Part shown: one piece after another, positions 8,902 through 16,027 of the stretch
Position numbering within the stretch: the first letter of the stretch is position 1
Layout of the letters: every line of letters starts with the position of its first letter
Source of the DNA: a virus
Strand: one strand, 5' to 3'
Virus record (IMG/VR): IMGVR_UViG_3300022074_000343
Coordinates: 1-25,394 of that record
Length of the DNA stretch: 25,394 nt
Position numbers and translations under genes: made by a program
Notes under the pieces: model-generated
Seen by the model: only the letters and a program-made list of their open reading frames with translations
What the model was told of the DNA's origin: nothing
The model's database searches: none

Positions 8902-9840
8902 ATGGACCAAGCCCGCGCTACAAACATATTAGAATCCATACTCGGTAGATTCAGAGATCAAGGCTCAGAGAAGCTGTTCTACTGTCCCGAGTGTGGTCAC
9001 CATAAGCGCAAGCTATCTATCAACCTTGATAGAGGCGCGTTCAAGTGTTGGATTTGTGATTACCGTGGTAAGTCCATTAGAAGACTTGTCAGGAAGCACG
9101 GAACTTACAACAATCTAAAAGATTGGGATGAGATTTATGGCAGACCAAATATTGCCAACTTTGATTTTTTGTTCTCAGAGAAAGAAGAAGAGGTCAAGGT
9201 CAATGTCCAAATGCCTCAATTTTTTCGTTCGCTTTTAAGAAAAGACTTGAAATTTGTAGACAAGGAGCCATTTAACTATTTGGCTAACCGTGGCTTGTCT
9301 AAACAAGACATAATGAAATGGAAGATCGGATACTGCAACTCTGGAGAATATAAGAACAGAATTGTTGTTCCATCTTTTGATGATGCTGGCGATCTTAACT
9401 ATTTTATCGCTCGTAGTTATCGTGGCGATTACTTTAAATACAAGAATCCCAAGGCCAGCAAGGATGTCATTTTTAATGAACTATTTATCGACTGGGATAA
9501 AGATCTCACAATTGTAGAAGGAGTATTTGATGCAATTAACGCAGGAAACGCTGTGCCTATCCTTGGGTCTACACTATACTCAGGGTCCAACCTATTACGA
9601 AAGATTGTACGAAATGACACCCCATGCTACATCGCCCTCGATGCTGATGCGTCTAAGAAAGAGCGCAAAATCATTACGACACTTCTTCGTTACGATGTTG
9701 AGCTTTACAAAATAGATACAACTGGCTTTGACGACATTGGCACAATGCCAAAAGATGTTTTTAAAGACAGAAAAACAAAAGCTAAGTTTATCGATCGTGA
9801 CAACTATTTATTGCTAGATTTACTAGCAGGTATCCAATAA
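8902..9840 (+). CDS. DNA primase, zinc ribbon plus TOPRIM, 312 aa
   Basis: The N-terminal zinc ribbon has C28-P-E-C31 and C49-W-I-C52. A basic linker follows (RRLVRKHG). A central region contains ANRGLSKQDIMKWKIGYC and RIVVPSFDDAGDLNYFIAR, typical of DnaG-type catalytic cores. TOPRIM residues are E206-G207 in LTIVEGVFDA and D247-A-D249 in YIALDADASKK. There is no C-terminal helicase part, and the length is close to T4 gp61, so this is probably a stand-alone primase that makes RNA primers with a separately encoded helicase. The start at 8902 has an AGGT upstream. The stop codon overlaps the next ATG. Confidence 0.85.
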   Translation: MDQARATNILESILGRFRDQGSEKLFYCPECGHHKRKLSINLDRGAFKCWICDYRGKSIRRLVRKHGTYNNLKDWDEIYGRPNIANFDFLFSEKEEEVKVNVQMPQFFRSLLRKDLKFVDKEPFNYLANRGLSKQDIMKWKIGYCNSGEYKNRIVVPSFDDAGDLNYFIARSYRGDYFKYKNPKASKDVIFNELFIDWDKDLTIVEGVFDAINAGNAVPILGSTLYSGSNLLRKIVRNDTPCYIALDADASKKERKIITTLLRYDVELYKIDTTGFDDIGTMPKDVFKDRKTKAKFIDRDNYLLLDLLAGIQ

Positions 9841-10709
9841 TGAACATTACTTTAACTTCTGAGCAATTACACCTTCTTATCAAAGAAGAGATTAAAAGAG
9901 AACTACTTGAACAACAAGCGATAGAAGAAGGTGTTAAAGATTTCTTAAAAAGAAATGCTTTTCCTGCAGCCGTAGCAGGTATAGCTATGGCAGTTTTAGG
10001 CCCTATTTACAAGATAACATCTGACCATCAGCAACAAAGAAAAGTTCAGGGTATAGAACAAGCTCTAGAAAATACGATCGAATCAAACACAAAAGTAGAA
10101 ACGCAAAAACAATTTGCCGAATATCTTAATAACAACTCTGCATTCAGATGGGGCAAGGGCGGTCAGAGAATGATGATCGATAAAACAGAGGAAGTGGCCA
10201 TTATGCCGTTAAGTTTTACGATCGCTATGATGGCTTATGAAGACAAGCAGCAAGGAAATGCCCCAAGATTTGGTATACCCGATAGATTAATGAAATTAAA
10301 TGCTGAGCCGACAGTACCCCCTGAGCAAGCAACAAGAAATTTAGATAAGTTTTTTGATGACTTTGGTTCTAACTATGTTATGGCATTTGATGTTGTTGGT
10401 GGTGTTGTAACTTCACTACCAACAGATGTCGATAGCAAAGGTAAGTATTATAATGTTGCAATGGTCGATCCTTCTGTTATAGCAGACGGCAGCTTGGCCA
10501 ACTATATTCTTCCAGAAAATGCTAGAACAGTTCAAGAATATTATAACTGGGTATACTTCAGCGAGTACCTTAGCATAGAAGATGTGCAAACAATCACAGG
10601 CAAGATTAGTGCTGATGATCCGGCTGCTAGAGAAAAAGTTCAGCAACTATTCATTGATGCAAACCCAAACTTAGTAAAACTCCAAAAACAAGTTCAAAGC
10701 TTCAAATAA
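9840..10709 (+). CDS. Leader-bearing protein with one hydrophobic segment, 289 aa
   Basis: The body is not recognised. The N-terminus, MNITLTSEQLHLLIKEEIKREL, is a divergent form of the class A leader and carries the same LIKEE core. An (I/L)xE-type site lies at I28-E29-E30 before G31. A hydrophobic stretch at 41-57 (FPAAVAGIAMAVLGPIY) may span or insert in a membrane or pack as a helix. The rest is soluble, with GKGGQRMMIDKTEEVAIMPLSFTI near residues 105-128. If the leader is a prohead-targeting tag, this would be an internal head protein of medium size. The gene is TAATG-coupled to the primase and followed by a promoter. Confidence 0.75.
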   Translation: MNITLTSEQLHLLIKEEIKRELLEQQAIEEGVKDFLKRNAFPAAVAGIAMAVLGPIYKITSDHQQQRKVQGIEQALENTIESNTKVETQKQFAEYLNNNSAFRWGKGGQRMMIDKTEEVAIMPLSFTIAMMAYEDKQQGNAPRFGIPDRLMKLNAEPTVPPEQATRNLDKFFDDFGSNYVMAFDVVGGVVTSLPTDVDSKGKYYNVAMVDPSVIADGSLANYILPENARTVQEYYNWVYFSEYLSIEDVQTITGKISADDPAAREKVQQLFIDANPNLVKLQKQVQSFK

Positions 10710-10715
10710 GATCCC

Positions 10716-10743
10716 TCGACAGAAGATCAAAACAGGCTATAAT
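10716..10743 (+). promoter_or_regulatory. Sigma70-type promoter, TCGACA - 16 bp - TATAAT
   Basis: TCGACA (10716-10721) matches five of six bases of the -35 consensus and TATAAT (10738-10743) is a perfect -10 box; the spacer is 16 bp. It lies in one of the few real gaps in the window, directly before the 38-aa peptide gene and the Mre11-Rad50 fusion. This would let host RNA polymerase transcribe the recombination gene separately from the late structural operon. I see no MotA-box-like element. Confidence 0.65.
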
Positions 10744-10761
10744 AGAGTCATGGAGAGAACA

Positions 10762-10878
10762 ATGAACTTCGCTTGGCTTGTATGTGATGCCTTCTTTAAG
10801 GCACTTATGATTATATTTTGGTACGCTATTGGTACCGCCTTGATTACCCCCGTGTACACTTACATGGGTATTCTATGA
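10762..10878 (+). CDS. Small hydrophobic membrane peptide, 38 aa
   Basis: The ATG at 10762 follows GGAGAG at 10752-10757. The 38-residue product (MNFAWLVCDAFFKALMIIFW and so on) is almost wholly hydrophobic, with only two acidic or basic residues (D9, K13), and would form one membrane helix. Its TGA overlaps the ATG of the fusion nuclease (ATGA). An in-frame ATG at 10750 is possible but would overlap its own ribosome binding site. It may be a real micro-protein, or a leader peptide that couples translation into the downstream gene. Coding status is not certain because of its length. Confidence 0.5.
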   Translation: MNFAWLVCDAFFKALMIIFWYAIGTALITPVYTYMGIL

Positions 10879-13217
10879 ATATTGCGCATTTAGCAGATAC
10901 ACATATCAAAAACCTGCGCTACCATAGTGATTATAGAAAAGTATTCAATTGTCTCTTTCGGATGTTGAAGGATGACAATCCTGACATTATTGTGCATTGT
11001 GGTGATATCGCCCACACAAAGACACAAATATCTCCAGAGTTTGTTGAGATGACAAGTTGGTTCTTGTCGTGTCTTTCTGACATTGCACCACTGTATATTA
11101 TTCTTGGTAACCATGATGGCAATCTAAAGAACAAAAATAGGCAAGATGCAATCACACCCATTGTCGATGCTCTTAGCAATGATAACATTCACCTACTGAA
11201 GAATTCTGGTGAAGTTATTGTTGATGATAAGGTGACACTGAATGTGTTGTCCATCTTCGATAGAGATAACTGGACTAAGCCTACAAACCTTGACAAAATC
11301 AATATTGCACTCTATCATGGCACTATCGCAGGTGCCAAGACAGACCTTGGTTATGTTCTGAACGAAGGCCAGGATGAAATTGATATTTTTAAAGATCACG
11401 ACTTTGCCATGCTTGGAGATATCCATAAGCAGCAGTCGTTAGATCCCGATGAGCGTGTTTGGTATTGTGGCTCCACAATTCAACAAAACCACGGAGAGGG
11501 TAAATACAAAGGGTATCTTTATTGGGAGATCAAAGGTAAAGACGATTGGAGTGTCTATCCTGTAGATATCTACAACCACCATACCTTTGAAACCATCCAT
11601 ATTGGCCCTGATGGCGAGATTATTGAAAGAGTTAACATTGAAGATAAGCGAGTCAGAGTTGTTGATACTCACGGTCACCCAAAGCATGTAATCAAAGAGA
11701 TACTGTCCAATCTTAGACAAAACAAGCCAAAATCGCTTAAATTCATACCTAAAAAGGCACAATTTTCCCTCAAGCAGGTAGAGAATAAGGCCCTAAATGT
11801 GCGCGATGCAGGGATCCAGAGGACTCTTTTGGCCTCGTTCTTGGCTTCTAAAGGGCTTTCTCAGTCACAATTTAGCAAGATTTATGAACTAAATGATCAA
11901 ATTAACACCGATCTTGACGAGAATCACCTTGCTAGAAACACAACTTGGGCGATTAAGAGCTTCAAATGGGCTGGTTTGTTCAACTACCAGGAAGAGTCCA
12001 GCTTAAATTTTGCTGATTATCGTGGCCTTGTTGGCATATTTGGTAAGAATTTTACAGGCAAGTCGTCTGTTATTGACTCCATCCTATTCACTATCTTTGG
12101 CACAACGTCAAAGAAAGAGAAAAAGCTTGTCAATGTTATTAACAATCACTGCAAGAAAGGCTTTGGCGAAGTTGTTATCCAGTCTGGCGACAGGTTGTAC
12201 ACAATTAGACGAGAGCTTAAAAAGGTCAAGAGGAAAGGTATTGATGCTGCTACATCTACTGTAAACTTTACTTACACCAAAAACGGCAGAGAGACATCCT
12301 TAAACGAGAACACAAGAGTTAGGACTGACAAGGCCATCCAATCTTACTTTGGAACCTATCAGGACTTTGCTATGTCATCACTTGCGTCACAGACCGACAG
12401 CTTAAACTTTATCTCTGAGGGTTCTACAAAGCGTAAGGAGATTGTCGCCAAGTTCCTAGACCTTGAGCACTTTGCCAAGAAGACCAAGCTTGCCAAAGAA
12501 GAAGCTAGCCAGACCAAGGCACTCGTCAGAAAGCTATCTACTCGCGACCATTCCGAAGCAAAGCGTAAACTTGCAGAAGAGATCAATGCTATCAAGGGCA
12601 AGCTAAAGCATCTTGAGATTGGTGTTAAATACTCAATGACGAAGAAACAGATTGAGTATTACAAGACTCTTGGCTCTGCGCAGCAACGTGTTGAGATTCT
12701 AAAAGCAGAGCACCAAGAACTCAAAGAGCTTGAGAGAAAAGCATATCTGTATGATTGTTACATCGAAGCCGTAAACACAAATGGCATCCCTTACCAGATT
12801 ATCCAAGAAAAGATTCCTGTCATCAACCAAGAGATAGCATCTTTTCTTGTTGGTGTTGTTGATTTTGATATCTACTTTGAGTGCAACGATAAGAATCTAG
12901 ATATCTTTATCAAGCACCCAGAACAAAACCCAAGGCCAATTGAAATGGCTTCGGGAGCAGAGAAAACTATGGCCTCTATGGCGATCAGGTTGGCTTTGCT
13001 GTCTGTCTCTTCGCTTCCAAAGGTAGATCTTTTTATTCTTGACGAACCAGGAACTGCTTTGGATGAGGACAATTTATCTGGTTTTATTGATATATTGGAA
13101 CTAATTAAGATGAATTTCTCTACAACTCTTTTGATCTCGCACTTGCAAAGCTTGAAAGATTCTGTAGATAAAGAAATAGCAATCCAGAACACCAACAAGG
13201 GAGCAAGAGTATTATGA
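10875..13217 (+). CDS. Single-chain Mre11-Rad50 (gp47-gp46 / SbcD-SbcC) fusion nuclease-ATPase, 780 aa
   Basis: I took the ATG at 10875, giving MNIAHLADTH, the normal start of an Mre11 fold; upstream in-frame starts add only the translated peptide region. Residues 1-230 are a calcineurin-like phosphoesterase with D8, H10, D44, N79-H80-D81, H148 and D182-x-H184. About 255-350 looks like the Rad50-binding helical part. From 360 comes the Rad50 ATPase: Walker A G390-KNFTGK-S397, signature SGAEKT at 693-698, Walker B LFILDE at 719-724, and H756 of the switch. The coiled coil between the ATPase halves is only about 95 residues (530-625) and has no CxxC zinc hook. In T4, gp46 and gp47 are separate and process DNA ends for recombination. 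Confidence 0.9.
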   Translation: MNIAHLADTHIKNLRYHSDYRKVFNCLFRMLKDDNPDIIVHCGDIAHTKTQISPEFVEMTSWFLSCLSDIAPLYIILGNHDGNLKNKNRQDAITPIVDALSNDNIHLLKNSGEVIVDDKVTLNVLSIFDRDNWTKPTNLDKINIALYHGTIAGAKTDLGYVLNEGQDEIDIFKDHDFAMLGDIHKQQSLDPDERVWYCGSTIQQNHGEGKYKGYLYWEIKGKDDWSVYPVDIYNHHTFETIHIGPDGEIIERVNIEDKRVRVVDTHGHPKHVIKEILSNLRQNKPKSLKFIPKKAQFSLKQVENKALNVRDAGIQRTLLASFLASKGLSQSQFSKIYELNDQINTDLDENHLARNTTWAIKSFKWAGLFNYQEESSLNFADYRGLVGIFGKNFTGKSSVIDSILFTIFGTTSKKEKKLVNVINNHCKKGFGEVVIQSGDRLYTIRRELKKVKRKGIDAATSTVNFTYTKNGRETSLNENTRVRTDKAIQSYFGTYQDFAMSSLASQTDSLNFISEGSTKRKEIVAKFLDLEHFAKKTKLAKEEASQTKALVRKLSTRDHSEAKRKLAEEINAIKGKLKHLEIGVKYSMTKKQIEYYKTLGSAQQRVEILKAEHQELKELERKAYLYDCYIEAVNTNGIPYQIIQEKIPVINQEIASFLVGVVDFDIYFECNDKNLDIFIKHPEQNPRPIEMASGAEKTMASMAIRLALLSVSSLPKVDLFILDEPGTALDEDNLSGFIDILELIKMNFSTTLLISHLQSLKDSVDKEIAIQNTNKGARVL

Positions 13218-13465
13218 AAATCACAAAAGAAACATTAAAGAAACTAATCAAGGAAGAACTTGAAGCAATGCAAGCTGAAGCATCTCTCGGTGAAGAGGAA
13301 ACTCTCTCAGAAGAAGATGCAGGCATGGTTGAAATCGATGGCAGTCAAGCAGAAAAAATCAAGAAGCTTGCCTTCCAACTATACAATGCCACCATGAATT
13401 TGCCAACCTCACCTGAGAATCAAGAATACCGTCGCAGCGTTGCTGATTATATGAAAAACCGTTAA
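13214..13465 (+). CDS. Class A leader protein, 83 aa
   Basis: The N-terminus MKITKETLKKLIKEEL fits the class A leader. After it comes an acidic stretch (LGEEETLSEEDAGMVEIDG) and a helical tail with the sequence AEKIKKLAFQLYNATM. Possible protease sites are MQAE before A23 and the LSE in the acidic stretch. The body is not recognised. The ATG overlaps the fusion nuclease stop (ATGA). It is the first of three leader genes in a row, and the shared leaders with unrelated bodies argue for a targeting tag rather than for common function. Confidence 0.75.
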   Translation: MKITKETLKKLIKEELEAMQAEASLGEEETLSEEDAGMVEIDGSQAEKIKKLAFQLYNATMNLPTSPENQEYRRSVADYMKNR

Positions 13466-13480
13466 AGGGGCTAAAGTAAT

Positions 13481-13726
13481 ATGAAAATTACCAAAGAAAG
13501 AATAAAGAGACTAATCAAGGAAGAGGTGAATAAGGAACTAGCCGCTGACTTTGTGGAAAACGATATTGTTGACTATCTGATTAAAATCGGATCTATCAAG
13601 GCTCCAAACGACGAGGTGGGCTACGACTCAGATATGGACAGAGTCTATCGTGATGCAGCAACATTTTTGGAAAAATTTGCAATTCCCTATTTGAGAGAGA
13701 TGGCAGATATTATAGAGAGAGCCTGA
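13481..13726 (+). CDS. Class A leader protein, 81 aa
   Basis: It starts MKITKERIKRLIKEEV after an AAGGGG ribosome binding site. This leader has no later LxE before Ala or Gly; the only such site is the IKE within the leader core (residues 12-14). The body has an acidic N-terminal part (ADFVENDIVDYLIKIGS) and a C-terminal helix (DAATFLEKFAIPYLREMADIIERA). I do not recognise it. It lies 15 bp after one leader gene and 2 bp before another, consistent with one transcript and stepwise duplication or acquisition of tagged genes. Confidence 0.75.
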   Translation: MKITKERIKRLIKEEVNKELAADFVENDIVDYLIKIGSIKAPNDEVGYDSDMDRVYRDAATFLEKFAIPYLREMADIIERA

Positions 13727-13728
13727 AT

Positions 13729-13977
13729 ATGAAAATAACTAAAGCAAGACTAAAGCAGATCATCAAGGAAGAGCTTCTTAAAGAGGCCGACTTTTCTGCG
13801 CTTCAAACCAAGCTCCTTAAGCACATCAAGGATAATCCAGGTACAACACTAAAAGGTGCTGTTCCCGAGCTTGATGGAGAAGAGCTTACTGGTGCTATCC
13901 AAAACCTGTTAAGAGATAAAAAGATAACAGATAAAGGAACGAAAGGCGCAAAATATTACCCAACTAAGGAAGATTAA
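13729..13977 (+). CDS. Class A leader protein with winged-helix-like body, 82 aa
   Basis: Leader MKITKARLKQIIKEEL, then L17-K18-E19 before A20, a textbook (L/I)xE-type site. Residues about 27-80 have the pattern of a winged helix-turn-helix: a helix (LQTKLLKHIKDNPGTTL), an acidic turn, a recognition-type helix (EELTGAIQNLLRDKKI), and a wing with a Lys/Gly-rich turn (TDKGTKGAKYYP). Cleavage would leave an almost bare DNA-binding domain of about 63 residues. Family assignment is by pattern, not search. If packaged, it could be a DNA-binding protein carried in the head. Its stop codon overlaps the ATG of the tubulin-like gene. Confidence 0.75.
   Translation: MKITKARLKQIIKEELLKEADFSALQTKLLKHIKDNPGTTLKGAVPELDGEELTGAIQNLLRDKKITDKGTKGAKYYPTKED
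13753..13776 (+). repeat. Leader-coding 24-nt identity, copy 1
   Basis: This segment of the winged-helix leader gene is identical over 24 bases to 24533-24556 in another leader gene. It encodes the KQIIKEEL part. The identity includes every third codon position, so it is not only protein-level conservation. The two genes lie about 10.8 kb apart and their bodies are unrelated. Confidence 0.75.
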
Positions 13978-15107
13978 TGTCAGAGTTTGATTTTATACCA
14001 CCGTCAATGCCAACGCCAGCATTTGAGCATAAAGACGAAAATAGATTTGATGAAGAATTAGAGGCCGAAGACTTCGGCCTTATGTCTGATTTTGGAATTA
14101 TGAATGAAGAAGTTAATGAAGATCTATTACCAGACAACAGTGCTCCATCATCAATTAACATTGGTTTCATGGGTGTTGGTGGCGCTGGAAATAAAATGGC
14201 TGCTGCGTTTATCGCTCAAGGTTTTACAAAAACCCTTCTCGTAAACACAACCGGCAAAGACATTCCAGACGAAGTTGAGGAACAGCATGTTGCTCTTATC
14301 CCGAATGCTGATGGCATTGGTAAGGACACAAGGCTTGGTAAGTCTGTTCTTGAAGGAAACTCTGCTGTTGTTGAGGATGCCTTGAGAACTAAGCTTGGTA
14401 AAGTTGACTGGCTATTTGTGATGGCAGGTGGAGGGGGCGGTACAGGCTCCTCAGTGGCCGCACTACACGAAGCTACCCAAAGATACATGAAGTCTGTACA
14501 AGCTCAAGGAGAGGTCGTCTACATCGTTTCCTGGCCCACTTCTCAAGAACTCTTAAACCCAACCATTGCTAAGAATGCACTTTCACTTCTTAACGACGTA
14601 TCTGAGTATCCTCATATTGTAATTGACAACGAAAGACAGTTGAGATTGTTGAGATCACAAGTCGGTATGCTCGGCCTTTATCCAAAGGCAAATACAGGAC
14701 TTGCCAAACTCCTAGGCCAAGTTCTCAAGCTATCCACAGAAGCATCTCCAATCCAGTCTTATGACAGCAAGGATTTAGAAACTTGCATTGGACAATCTGG
14801 TCGCATGTTCCTTGGTTCTACAATCATCAGAGACCCTGCAACACCCAAGCTTGGCTCTATGATTCTACAGAACTGTCTTAACGTATCTGCCTGTCCTCCA
14901 CCAAAGGGCAAGCCAAAGACTGGTACACTTTTACTTGTTGTGTCAGAAGATATGGTTAATGACCCAAGACTATCAAAACATCTAGAAGCTGCGGTTTCTT
15001 ATGTCGGTGGTAGGTGTGAAACTCTTTTCTCTGGTATTTATATCAGAAAGAACGTTCCTGGTCTTATTGCCATACTTACTATGGGTGGATTACCACAAGG
15101 AAGATAA
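13977..15107 (+). CDS. FtsZ/tubulin-family GTPase, 376 aa
   Basis: After an acidic, probably disordered N-terminal extension of about 58 residues comes the nucleotide-binding start INIGFMGVGGAGNKMA (60-75). The tubulin signature is GGGGGTGSS at 151-159. The T7-loop region, SYDSKD at 261-266, keeps the two Asp of the FtsZ NxDxxD motif at D263 and D266, with Ser for Asn, so GTP hydrolysis on polymerisation is plausible. Phage relatives such as PhuZ form spindles that position DNA or the phage nucleus; FtsZ-like forms are also known. There is no FtsZ-type C-terminal tail, and it ends TMGGLPQGR. A cytoskeletal role is inferred. Confidence 0.85.
   Translation: MSEFDFIPPSMPTPAFEHKDENRFDEELEAEDFGLMSDFGIMNEEVNEDLLPDNSAPSSINIGFMGVGGAGNKMAAAFIAQGFTKTLLVNTTGKDIPDEVEEQHVALIPNADGIGKDTRLGKSVLEGNSAVVEDALRTKLGKVDWLFVMAGGGGGTGSSVAALHEATQRYMKSVQAQGEVVYIVSWPTSQELLNPTIAKNALSLLNDVSEYPHIVIDNERQLRLLRSQVGMLGLYPKANTGLAKLLGQVLKLSTEASPIQSYDSKDLETCIGQSGRMFLGSTIIRDPATPKLGSMILQNCLNVSACPPPKGKPKTGTLLLVVSEDMVNDPRLSKHLEAAVSYVGGRCETLFSGIYIRKNVPGLIAILTMGGLPQGR
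15081..15107 (+). repeat. 27-bp direct repeat, copy 1 (end of tubulin-like gene)
   Basis: These bases encode the last residues MGGLPQGR and the stop codon of the GTPase gene and contain its neighbour's ribosome binding site (AAGGAAG). They match 15730-15756 at 26 of 27 positions. The two copies flank the J-domain gene. Confidence 0.85.
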
Positions 15108-15727
15108 TGAAGCTAATATTAGAAAATTGGAATGGCTTTTTGAATGAAAATCAAGAGAATTTGTATTCTATATTTGAATTAACGCCAACCGACAACATAG
15201 ATATGATTAAAAAAGCCTACATAGCAAAGGCAAAAAATGCTGGCTCTAATGAAGATGTAAGACAAAAGCTTGCGAACGCGTATGAAACACTTTTAGATCC
15301 AGAAGAAAAACAAGAATACGATAAAAAACTATACGCCGATGCTGTGTCTTTTAAGAAGCAACGCCCTGATGCTAGATTTAATGCAAACAACGGATTGCCT
15401 TTAGACGATCAAACAATGAAAAAATTAAAAGATATGGCAGGGACTAAAATGTCTTCTACAATGAAGCAGAGGTCCTCTGATGTAAAAGCAAGTTTTGACC
15501 CTGATACTGGTATGCCTTTAAGTGCCGAGGCTATGTCAAAATTGATTAAAAACGATCCCGAAAGAATAAAAACAGACATAATGCCGCTTGCTCAAAAAGT
15601 AATCAATAACATCAAGAATGACTATGGAAATCCAGTAGCTATGATGTTAGTTTCTGCTTTTCAAGTGGCAGACAATAAAGGTGAAATTCTTTTTGCACTT
15701 ATGCAGGCATCACAAAAAAATAAATAA
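15107..15727 (+). CDS. Class B leader protein with degenerate J domain, 206 aa
   Basis: The N-terminus MKLILENWNGFLNE is the class B leader, with L12-N13-E14 as a possible protease site. Residues 18-75 match the J-domain pattern (LYSIFELTPTDNIDMIKKAYIA, then LANAYETLLDPEEKQEYDK), but the HPD loop that stimulates Hsp70 is absent (AKAKNAGSNED is there instead). So it probably keeps a J fold without DnaK activation. Two internal repeats follow, near 91-99 (F-N-A-N-N-G-L-P-L) and 130-138 (F-D-P-D-T-G-M-P-L), each followed by an MxKL element. The gene is flanked by a 27-bp duplication, suggesting insertion. It appears richer in A than its upstream neighbour. Confidence 0.75.
   Translation: MKLILENWNGFLNENQENLYSIFELTPTDNIDMIKKAYIAKAKNAGSNEDVRQKLANAYETLLDPEEKQEYDKKLYADAVSFKKQRPDARFNANNGLPLDDQTMKKLKDMAGTKMSSTMKQRSSDVKASFDPDTGMPLSAEAMSKLIKNDPERIKTDIMPLAQKVINNIKNDYGNPVAMMLVSAFQVADNKGEILFALMQASQKNK
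15719..15726 (+). promoter_or_regulatory. T4-late-like promoter element AATAAATA
   Basis: AATAAATA at the very end of the J-domain gene differs by one base from the T4 late octamer TATAAATA. A start a few bases downstream would lie in the 27-bp repeat and give a short leader to the ATG at 15758. The bases overlap the codons AAT AAA TAA, so chance is a real alternative. Weaker than the 4591 candidate because the downstream CTATT extension is missing. Confidence 0.35.
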
Positions 15728-15729
15728 AT

Positions 15730-15756
15730 ATGAGTGGATTACCACAAGGAAGATAA
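15730..15756 (+). repeat. 27-bp direct repeat, copy 2 (relic of tubulin-like gene end)
   Basis: This copy could be read as the mini-frame MSGLPQGR plus stop, one residue different from the end of the tubulin-like protein. It supplies the AAGGAAG ribosome binding site of the leader gene at 15758. Its only mismatch with copy 1 is the fourth base (A for G). Confidence 0.85.
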
Positions 15757-15757
15757 A

Positions 15758-16027
15758 ATGAAACTTACAAAACAAAGAATTAAAGAAATTATCAAGGAAG
15801 AGCTTGAAGGTATGAATGAAGAGCCGATGGAAGAGCAAACTCTTCAAGAAGGTTTTGACATGAGCAACCTCCCACTGGTGATGGATGCAATTGCCAAAAT
15901 GGCAACCGATCCTTATATGGGTCCTTTGATTGCTGCTGTTATAGCCGGTATGCCAATCATGGCTGCTATAGAGAAACATATGCTAAGCAAGCTTCCACAA
16001 GATAAGGACAGCGGAGGTGGCATGTGA
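15758..16027 (+). CDS. Class A leader protein with hydrophobic segment, 89 aa
   Basis: The ATG at 15758 gives MKLTKQRIKEIIKEEL. The GTG in frame at 15734 would read through the duplicated repeat and is rejected. An acidic, Met/Glu-rich linker (17-31) ends with L29-Q30-E31 before G32, a good (L/I)xE-type site. After it, residues 53-71 are hydrophobic (YMGPLIAAVIAGMPIMAAI) and could span a membrane, and the end is Gly-rich. If cleaved, the product is a small, mostly hydrophobic protein. It is TGATG-coupled to the holin-like gene, so a link to lysis or membrane penetration is conceivable but unproven. Confidence 0.75.
   Translation: MKLTKQRIKEIIKEELEGMNEEPMEEQTLQEGFDMSNLPLVMDAIAKMATDPYMGPLIAAVIAGMPIMAAIEKHMLSKLPQDKDSGGGM

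Noticed and set aside
10818-10874. Upstream extension of the fusion nuclease by 19 codons
   Set aside because: The extension is out of keeping with the Mre11 start and lies in the frame overlapping the 38-aa peptide; MNIAHLADTH at 10875 is the standard beginning.
15734-15757. GTG start eight codons before the leader gene
   Set aside because: It reads through the duplicated repeat and hides the conserved leader start MKLTK at 15758.
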